Source: Gammaproteobacteria bacterium
Lineage (GTDB): Bacteria; Pseudomonadota; Gammaproteobacteria; JAABTG01
Length of the DNA: 8,035 nt
Reading direction: 5' to 3'
Assembly (NCBI GenBank): GCA_030066245.1
Contig: JASJBY010000141.1
Span: 1-8,035 of the forward strand
Below the pieces are notes generated by a model that saw only the letters and a list, made by a program, of their open reading frames with translations, searched no databases and was not told where the DNA came from. The translations under genes and the position numbers were made by a program. Within the stretch, counting starts at the first letter, position 1. Every line of letters begins with the position of its first letter. Below, in pieces: positions 1-5,479 of the stretch.

Positions 1-19
1 CTCGCCAGGCTACGGGAGA

Positions 20-87
20 GGCGGATCCAAACGGCCATCCGGTGAATGGCCGTTCCGCCGAGCGGGCACGCCACGGATGGCGTGTCC
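20..87. repeat. Two adjacent strong hairpins, possible interspersed palindromic repeat
   Basis: The first hairpin has perfect 9-bp arms, AACGGCCAT (30-38) and ATGGCCGTT (46-54), around a 7-nt loop. Outside a 5-nt one-sided bulge the stem continues as GGCGG (20-24) with CCGCC (55-59). The second hairpin directly follows: CACGCCA (67-73) and TGGCGTG (78-84) around a CGGA tetraloop, extended outward by a G-T pair and two G-C pairs to 64-87. Neither has a downstream T-run on the plus strand, so they do not look like standard intrinsic terminators. Paired GC-rich hairpins in a gap are typical of REP/BIME-like elements, but with one copy in view the repeat status is an inference. Confidence 0.45.
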
Positions 88-264
88 TGGCCTTGCGAGA
101 GTCAGCCGAGCCGACGCTCCGAGCCGGTAGCTGGGTGGCCCGCCTTCGACTCCTTCGAACATCGATACGATCCGCTGGCCATCACAGACGTGGCTGAGCC
201 TGTGACAAGCCTCACACCGGCCTGTAGGGAGATGCCAACGGCCTCACAAAACCCGCCCGCAGGA

Positions 265-330
265 ACCTGTATAGTCTCGAGCATACAGGTCGAACAACAC
301 CCAGGTTCTTCGGCAAACGGCACCTGGTAT
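265..330. promoter_or_regulatory. Cluster of four ACCTG-type half-sites in two dyads
   Basis: ACCTGTAT at 265-272 and ATACAGGT at 283-290 form an inverted repeat with perfect 8-bp arms and a 10-bp spacer. A second, shorter dyad follows: CCAGGT at 301-306 and ACCTGG at 322-327. Its right half reads ACCTGGTAT to 330, close to the first half-site. The cluster lies 40-105 bp upstream of the GTG start at 370. TATAGT (270-275) overlaps the first arm and TATAGG (328-333) overlaps the last, so a regulator bound here could touch a promoter. One 8-bp dyad is not rare by chance in 8 kb; the four related half-sites are the reason for listing it. Confidence 0.3.
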
Positions 331-369
331 AGGGACGGCCGAGTAACCAAGCTGGCAAGGAGCAGAATC

Positions 370-549
370 GTGACCGTACTCAGCCATACTGCGAAGACCG
401 TGCTGCTGATCTGCGCCATCGCCATGGCGGCAGTCGTCCTACCGGGTGACTCTTCACTGGTGTGGGCCACCGGCGCGCTGGTTGCGTTGGCGGGTGCCCT
501 GCTGGGTTCGTTCGGGAAACAGCCCACGTCGACTGTCTCCCACGAATAG
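370..549 (+). CDS. Small two-helix inner-membrane protein, function unknown
   Basis: This 59-residue protein has no recognisable family. The GTG start is supported by a strong Shine-Dalgarno sequence, AAGGAG at 357-362, seven bases upstream. The frame is open much further upstream, but that extension looks non-coding. The protein has two hydrophobic segments, at about residues 9-26 and 29-50, joined by a short PGDSS turn. The second is rich in Ala and Gly (ALVALAGALLG). The tail (KQPTSTVSHE) is polar. This layout suggests a helical hairpin in the cytoplasmic membrane. Third codon positions are GC-rich, as in its neighbours. It is transcribed toward the secreted-protein gene at 942-628 and is not in an operon with any other visible gene. 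A small membrane modulator or a holin-like or toxin-like peptide is conceivable, but nothing in the sequence decides this. Confidence 0.5.
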   Translation: MTVLSHTAKTVLLICAIAMAAVVLPGDSSLVWATGALVALAGALLGSFGKQPTSTVSHE

Positions 550-627
550 CCGTCGCCCAGCATCGGGTCCGCGGGCTTTCCGTTCGACTCCCCGCCGGCC
601 TGCCCGCGCATCCAGGCGTCCCCCAGT

Positions 628-942
628 TCAATCGCATCCATCGTCCTCGAGCACCGGTTCACCGGACTCCGGATCCGACACGCCCGCTTCGTCACCACCC
701 GTAACCACGGTGCGGACGAACATCATGGAGCCCACGCGCCCGAACTGCTGGTCCATGGCCTGCTCCACCTGTGCGTCGGTCAGACCGTCATAGATGAAAA
801 CCCGGCCTTTCTCCTCAAGCGCCAACTGCGCCTGGCTGGGCTCATGCAGCATCCTGATTTGCCATTCATCCGACGCCGCCCAGGGCTCGACCGACAGTAG
901 CAGCAGCCCGGACAAAAACAGGGATCTTGCGGTTCTTTTCAT
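628..942 (-). CDS. Small secreted (periplasmic) protein of unknown function
   Basis: This 104-residue protein starts at an ATG with a clear Shine-Dalgarno site, GGAGG (953-949 on the minus strand), six bases upstream. Residues 1-24 form a Sec-type signal peptide: Lys/Arg at the N-terminus, a leucine-rich core (LFLSGLLLLSV), and likely cleavage after Ala-Ala-Ser at 22-24. There is no lipobox cysteine there. The mature part is about 80 residues with a compact block EEKGRVFIYDGLTDAQVEQ (43-61) followed by DQQFGRVGSMMFVRTVV (64-80). The tail is acidic and ends EDDGCD, with the only cysteine at 103. The shape resembles small exported proteins of unknown function in proteobacteria, but I cannot name a family. 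The start region overlaps an unusual three-copy 9-mer that may control translation. It is separated from sucD by 324 bp and probably has its own promoter. Confidence 0.75.
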   Translation of the reverse strand: MKRTARSLFLSGLLLLSVEPWAASDEWQIRMLHEPSQAQLALEEKGRVFIYDGLTDAQVEQAMDQQFGRVGSMMFVRTVVTGGDEAGVSDPESGEPVLEDDGCD

Positions 943-998
943 GACTGGCCTCCGTTGTTCTTTTCGCCCGACCGATTCGGCGACTTACGGAAAAGAAC
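932..998 (-). promoter_or_regulatory. Three-copy 9-mer around the start codon, candidate RNA switch
   Basis: The 9-mer GTTCTTTTC occurs on the plus strand at 932-940 and 957-965, and its exact reverse complement GAAAAGAAC at 990-998. In the minus-strand transcript the order is GUUCUUUUC (998-990), GAAAAGAAC (965-957), Shine-Dalgarno GGAGG (953-949), then a second GAAAAGAAC (940-932) that starts at the G of the AUG and covers codons 2-4. The upstream copy could pair with either downstream copy, but not both. Pairing with the near copy leaves the ribosome site free just beyond the stem. Pairing with the far copy would cover part of the start codon. The pairing is seen; the switching role is inferred. 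Confidence 0.4.
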
Positions 999-1022
999 TT
1001 TACGGATGCCCGGCGGGCTAGA

Positions 1023-1052
1023 CTGTTAGGTTTTCGACCCTGGTACTGTGAA
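1023..1052 (-). promoter_or_regulatory. Possible sigma-70 promoter for the secreted-protein gene
   Basis: On the minus strand TTCACA (1052-1047, five of six matches to TTGACA) is followed after 18 bases by TAACAG (1028-1023, three of six to TATAAT). Transcription would start near 1016, so the three 9-mer copies at 998-932 would lie in the 5' leader and first codons. The -35 overlaps the palindrome at 1047-1061, which would allow repression. The -10 is weak, so confidence is low. Confidence 0.25.
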
Positions 1053-1061
1053 TAATTCACA
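1047..1061. promoter_or_regulatory. Perfect 15-bp palindrome, candidate operator
   Basis: TGTGAAT (1047-1053) and ATTCACA (1055-1061) flank a single central base, giving perfect 7-bp arms. It is an AT-rich island in a GC-rich gap about 105 bp upstream of the secreted-protein start. The outer halves read TGTGA and TCACA, like a CRP site, but the spacing is five bases rather than the required six. A GntR-type or other small dimeric repressor is as likely. Roughly one such palindrome could arise by chance in several kilobases. Confidence 0.35.
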
Positions 1062-1065
1062 AAGC

Positions 1066-1152
1066 GCGGAACGCGTTTCCGCATTGGTGTTCGGTTAGGG
1101 CTGTACCGGCATGAGTTGCCGGGACCGTCGGCCGCAAGGGTAGCGGCCGTCG
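1066..1152. repeat. Run of three hairpins between sucD and the secreted-protein gene
   Basis: Three stem-loops lie within 87 bp. GCGGAA (1066-1071) pairs with TTCCGC (1077-1082) around a 5-nt loop. CCGGCA (1106-1111) pairs with TGCCGG (1117-1122) around TGAGT. CGGCCGC (1129-1135) pairs with GCGGCCG (1143-1149) around a 7-nt loop, and the stem resumes with two more pairs after a T-T mismatch (1126-1127 with 1151-1152). None is followed by a T-run on either strand. The block could be a structured leader RNA on the minus strand, part of the sucD 3' region, or an interspersed palindromic repeat. I could not match it to the cyclic-di-GMP (GEMM) consensus or any other riboswitch I know. Confidence 0.4.
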
Positions 1153-1243
1153 AGCCTACGGGGAGGTATTCACGGCATGTCCCGGCGGCTCGTGCCGGCA
1201 CGCCCCCAAACGCGAATGCTTAACCGGTCACGGATGCGGTGTG

Positions 1244-1262
1244 CTCCGGGATGGGCCCCGAG
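1244..1262 (-). terminator. Imperfect hairpin just after the sucD stop
   Basis: A few bases past the sucD stop codon, the minus-strand transcript reads CTCGGGG, a five-base loop CCCAT, then CCCGGAG. The stem has six G-C or A-T pairs and one central G-G mismatch. No U-run follows, so it would be a poor intrinsic terminator. It may instead stabilise the sucCD 3' end or mean nothing. Confidence 0.2.
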
Positions 1263-1266
1263 AGTA

Positions 1267-2138
1267 CTACCCCAGTACGCTCTTCAAGGTCGTGCCGAGG
1301 CTCGCGGGCGAGTCTGCCACATGAATGCCGGCTCCACGCAGTGCTTCGATCTTCTCCTGGGCACCACCCTTTCCACCGGCGATGATAGCGCCGGCGTGTC
1401 CCATGCGACGGCCGGGCGGTGCCGTGAGGCCGGCAATGAACGCAACCACGGGCTTGTTGGTCCCGGCCTGCTTGACGAAGGCGGCCGCCTCCTCCTCCGC
1501 TGTGCCGCCGATCTCCCCAATCAGGATGATGGATTCGGTTCGGGGGTCGCCCAGGAACATGTCTATGCAGTCGACGAAGCTGGTGCCACTGACGGGGTCG
1601 CCGCCGATGCCGATGCAGGTGGACTGGCCCAGCCCGACCACGGTGGTCTGGGCCACGGCCTCGTAGGTCAGGGTCCCGGAACGCGATACGATGCCAACGG
1701 TGCCGGCCGCGTGTATGTGCCCCGGCATGATGCCGATTTTGCATTCGCCGGGGGTAATGACGCCCGGGCAGTTCGGTCCTACCAGGCGCGTTCGGGAGCC
1801 CTTCAAGACCCGCTTCACCCGCACCATGTCCAATGCCGGTATGCCCTCGGTAATGCACACCACCAGAGGGACCTCGGCGTCAACGGCTTCCAGGATGGCG
1901 TCGGCCGCGAAAGCGGGCGGCACGTAGATGACAGAAGCGTTGGCACCCGTGGCCGTCACAGCCTCGCTCACGGTGTCGAAGACGGGAAGGCCGAGATGAC
2001 TGGTACCGCCCTTGCCCGGGGTTACACCGCCGACCATCGTTGTCCCGTAGGCGATTGCCTGTTCAGAATGGAAGGTGGCCTGGGAACCGGTAAAGCCCTG
2101 ACAAATGACCCTGGTATTGCTGTCCACCAGCACGGACA

Positions 2139-2139
<1 letters not shown>
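1267..2139 (-). CDS. sucD: Succinyl-CoA synthetase (ADP/GDP-forming), alpha subunit
   Basis: The alpha subunit of the cytoplasmic enzyme that interconverts succinyl-CoA and succinate, coupled to ATP or GTP formation in the TCA cycle. The protein has 290 residues, within one of the E. coli length. The N-terminal CoA-binding Rossmann domain carries QGFTGSQATFH (14-24) and GGVTPGKGG (37-45). GPNCPG is at 121-126 and SRSGTLTYE at 152-160. The catalytic, transiently phosphorylated histidine is H248 in GRRMGHAGAI (243-252). The ATG is preceded by a strong GGGGAGG seven bases upstream, lying inside the end of sucC. The sucC stop and sucD start share one base (TAATG), so the two are almost certainly translationally coupled. 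No residue of the active site appears missing. The gene is intact, and no other TCA-cycle gene is visible nearby. Confidence 0.97.
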
Positions 2140-3308
<1,169 letters not shown>

Positions 3309-3360
3309 ACGCTCGCCGTCCTCGGGTCTCCGTCGGAAGATGGATGCGCTGTCCGCCGCT

Positions 3361-3390
3361 ATATTTTGGACCGGTTTCCCGCGCTTGCAA
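3361..3390 (-). promoter_or_regulatory. Possible weak promoter for sucCD
   Basis: In the 100-bp gap before sucC the minus strand shows TTGCAA (3390-3385), 18 bases, then AAATAT (3366-3361), beside a short AT-rich run. The -35 is the core of a perfect 10-bp palindrome GCTTGCAAGC (3383-3392), which could serve as an operator but is expected several times in 8 kb by chance. Read-through from the upstream oxygenase-like gene is an alternative way of transcribing sucCD. Confidence 0.25.
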
Positions 3391-3408
3391 GCATGATGCG
3401 CAGAACGC

Positions 3409-4305
3409 TCAGCAGCCCAACAAGCCTTCCCGCCGCAGGCGCTTTTCGCTTCGCCGTGCGTGAGGGACCCCGCAAAGGCGCCTTGGACAAAAGCGTACCA
3501 GCAGCCGCCCCAGCCAGACGGTCGAAGAGTATCCCGCACGAACTGCACGCCCCCGACGCAGGCCGAAGGCATCCACCAGAGACGCCGGCAGCAGCATGGC
3601 TGCCACTGCATAGTTCACGGGCGCCAGGAGCCGAGCGAACTGCGTGCCGCTCAGCAGGCCTTCCACGATCGCCCTCGCCGTGGGCGTGACGGTCAGCGTT
3701 TCGCTGGCCAGCATATCCGCGAGCCAGTGCTGGAAATCGGGCCAGTGGGCAGGATATAGCGCCCTGGGCACCCCGAACAACTGCCCGAAGACTTTACCCT
3801 GCTGATAATACGCCTCTTTCTCCGTCGCTGAGAGGGGCCCCACAAAGAGCTCGTAAGCCCCTATCGCGGAGTCGATCAAGGTGGCGGAAACCCAGAGCTG
3901 CAGCTCCGGATCGCGGGCATCGTAATGCCTGTCCATCCCCGTGGGCAGCGCGTCGCGGACTTTACCGCGGACCCGGCCATGCACGGTGTGCACGGCCATG
4001 GCTGCCTCAATGGCCTCGGCACGGCTGCCGAAGACGATCCCGTAGACCGCGGTGAATGTGCGGATGCCACGCCCGAGCGGATCTTCGCGATAGCGGCTGT
4101 GATCTGCTACGCCCTGTGCGACCTTGGGATGAGCGATCTGCATGAGCAGAGCCCGCATGCCCACCAGAAGCAGCACAGGTTCCCGACTCACACGCCAGTA
4201 GATGCTTTCAGGGCCGAAGAATCCCACATGCGGATCGGTATTCTTCCCCAACTGTTCCAGATAGTGACGGAACTGGGAGCCGCTCCTTACGGAATGATCA
4301 GGCAA
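3409..4305 (-). CDS. MpaB/DUF2236-type oxygenase-like protein
   Basis: This 298-residue protein belongs, by its motifs, to the DUF2236 family (MpaB of mycophenolic acid synthesis, latex-clearing proteins), whose studied members are heme-dependent oxygenases. The family pattern is clear in the first half: GFFGPESIYWRVSREP (28-43), RALLMQIAHPKVAQGVADHS (51-70), DPLGRGIRTFTAVYGIVFG (75-93), and the helix with HTVHGRVRG (106-114). RT at 82-83 and the histidines at 106 and 109 are the likely heme-pocket residues by analogy with latex-clearing protein. LWVSATLIDSAI (137-148) follows. The C-terminus is hydrophobic at 232-245 and ends in a very basic tail. The start is a TTG with AAGG nine bases upstream; no ATG lies nearby in frame. 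It is 100 bp upstream of sucC on the same strand. Its substrate is unknown. Confidence 0.85.
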   Translation of the reverse strand: MPDHSVRSGSQFRHYLEQLGKNTDPHVGFFGPESIYWRVSREPVLLLVGMRALLMQIAHPKVAQGVADHSRYREDPLGRGIRTFTAVYGIVFGSRAEAIEAAMAVHTVHGRVRGKVRDALPTGMDRHYDARDPELQLWVSATLIDSAIGAYELFVGPLSATEKEAYYQQGKVFGQLFGVPRALYPAHWPDFQHWLADMLASETLTVTPTARAIVEGLLSGTQFARLLAPVNYAVAAMLLPASLVDAFGLRRGRAVRAGYSSTVWLGRLLVRFCPRRLCGVPHARRSEKRLRREGLLGC

Positions 4306-4617
4306 CAGGCACAGCCTTACTGTCGAAGATAGCCGCCAATCGACGTGTCAGGCACGCCTTCCCCATAACCCGATTGGTCCAAGCCGCACCGAGACCGACG
4401 CAGACAGACACCCGGATACGACAGCATCGCCGAATGTCCCTCGCAGCCAATGGCGACAGAACGGTCGGCATCAGTCCGGCCGCCCGCTGCCGCTCTTCTA
4501 CCAGTGTGATGCGCGCCGCACCTGACTTCCAGTCCGAGGGCAGACTGTTTTGCGGCGCCATACGCCTTCAACTAGTCTTAGATGAACGGCCCAAGCATCT
4601 GAAAACGAGCTTAATCG
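4306..4617. other. Divergent intergenic region
   Basis: This gap separates the leftward oxygenase-like gene from the rightward phosphatase gene, so it should hold promoters for both. Short frames on both strands cross it, but none has a recognisable domain or a well-placed ribosome site. On the plus strand TTGCGG (4550-4555) and TAGTCT (4573-4578) are spaced by 17 bases and could be a weak promoter for the phosphatase operon. I see no clear repeat, operator or RNA structure. Confidence 0.4.
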
Positions 4618-5427
4618 GTGGGTTTGGCGCATAAACAGGAATACGTGTCCGCCGCGGCGCAGCCGGCCCTTGCAGGGGCTTCGTCCGTGCGTTGGACCTC
4701 ATCGGCGCGCACGGACCCGGGGGCGGAGCGGGAAATCAACGAGGACGCCTACATCGAGCGTCCCGACATTGGACTGTGGGCGGTCGCCGACGGCATGGGA
4801 GGCCATGCGCGCGGCGAGGTTGCCAGCGCCATGCTTGTGGAAGGCCTGCGCCAGGTGGCTGCACCGACGTCCCTTAGCAGCTTCGTCGACGAGGTCGAAG
4901 ATCAGCTGCTCGCGGCCAACCACCAGCTGCGGGCCTATGCCGCCGAGCGCGGCCTGAAGACAATAGGAGCGACCGTCGCGGCGCTGCTGATATTTCAGCG
5001 ACACGCCGTCTGTCTCTGGGCTGGTGACAGCCGGGTCTACCGTTATCGAAACGAATGCCTGGAGCGACTCACCCACGACCATGCCCTGGTTGAGGACCTG
5101 GTCCGCATGGGCATAGTCAACCGCTCAGAGGCGGAGAATCATCCTCACGCAAACCTGATCACGCGGGCGGTAGGCGCCGCGGACAGACTTTGCCTGGATA
5201 TCGATGTCTGCGACGCCCAGGCGGGAGACATCTTCATGCTCTGCAGCGATGGCCTGAGCCGAGAGGTCCCCGAGAAGACTATCGCCGGCACACTGCGAAA
5301 GCACGGCATGCGGGGGGCGAGTGGCGCGCTCGTGGATCTCGCCCTGAGCCATCGGGCACGGGATAACGTTACCGCCATAACCGTCCGGCTCCTGGAGCCC
5401 GCGACGCCCTCGCCACCAACCAACTGA
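4618..5427 (+). CDS. PP2C-family Ser/Thr protein phosphatase
   Basis: A soluble, metal-dependent phosphatase that removes phosphate from Ser/Thr residues, of the bacterial Stp/PrpC/PppA type. The 269 residues hold the whole catalytic domain: INEDAY (40-45), VADGMGGHARGEVAS (56-70), GATVAALL (117-124), WAGDSRVYRYR (134-144), LTHDHALVEDLVRMG (151-165), NLITRAVGA (179-187), LCSDGLSREVP (208-218) and RDNVTAITVRL (248-258). The metal-binding acidic residues, including D58, D211 and D249, are present. There is no membrane segment. The start is uncertain. GTG at 4618 is the longest; GTG at 4645 has CAGGA four bases upstream and would remove nine residues, and both lie before the conserved domain. 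The kinase gene follows after 52 bp on the same strand, so the two are very likely an operon with opposing activities. Confidence 0.93.
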   Translation: MGLAHKQEYVSAAAQPALAGASSVRWTSSARTDPGAEREINEDAYIERPDIGLWAVADGMGGHARGEVASAMLVEGLRQVAAPTSLSSFVDEVEDQLLAANHQLRAYAAERGLKTIGATVAALLIFQRHAVCLWAGDSRVYRYRNECLERLTHDHALVEDLVRMGIVNRSEAENHPHANLITRAVGAADRLCLDIDVCDAQAGDIFMLCSDGLSREVPEKTIAGTLRKHGMRGASGALVDLALSHRARDNVTAITVRLLEPATPSPPTN

Positions 5428-5479
5428 CGCTCTGCAGCCGCTTGGTGAGAATGGCGGACCAGCGAATGGGTGCTCAGGG

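Larger units (their letters stand above)
1..369. other. Non-coding left flank with hairpins and half-sites
   Basis: I see no convincing gene in this stretch. The plus frame is open from 46 onward, but its residues before about 370 have no domain, no signal peptide and no start signal. The long minus frame that crosses it shares wobble positions with the small gene at 370-549, so it stays open as a shadow. What the region does hold is a pair of hairpins at 20-87 and a cluster of ACCTG-type half-sites at 265-330, both listed separately. A TATAGT hexamer at 270-275 resembles a -10 box, but no good -35 sits upstream of it. Confidence 0.5.

Noticed and set aside
266..289. LexA (SOS) box from CTGT and ACAG in the first dyad
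   Set aside because: The LexA box of enterobacteria and relatives has eight bases between CTGT and ACAG; here there are fourteen.
102..698. A 198-codon minus-strand frame downstream of the secreted-protein gene
   Set aside because: Its first 45 codons have good third-position GC, but its wobble positions coincide with those of the plus-strand gene at 370-549, which keeps it open. It has no ribosome site of its own and becomes unprotein-like after about 50 residues. Some doubt remains.
1047..1061. CRP binding site (TGTGA and TCACA)
   Set aside because: The halves match, but the spacer is five bases, not six, which would put the half-sites out of register.
1100..1176. Cyclic-di-GMP (GEMM) riboswitch
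   Set aside because: Some words look similar, but the conserved core sequence and three-helix arrangement cannot be traced, and no suitable downstream gene follows on the plus strand.
4298..4571. Short minus-strand frames of 84-87 codons upstream of the oxygenase-like gene
   Set aside because: Their residues resemble no protein, the two frames compete with each other, and ribosome sites are absent or too close to the start. A decayed gene cannot be excluded.
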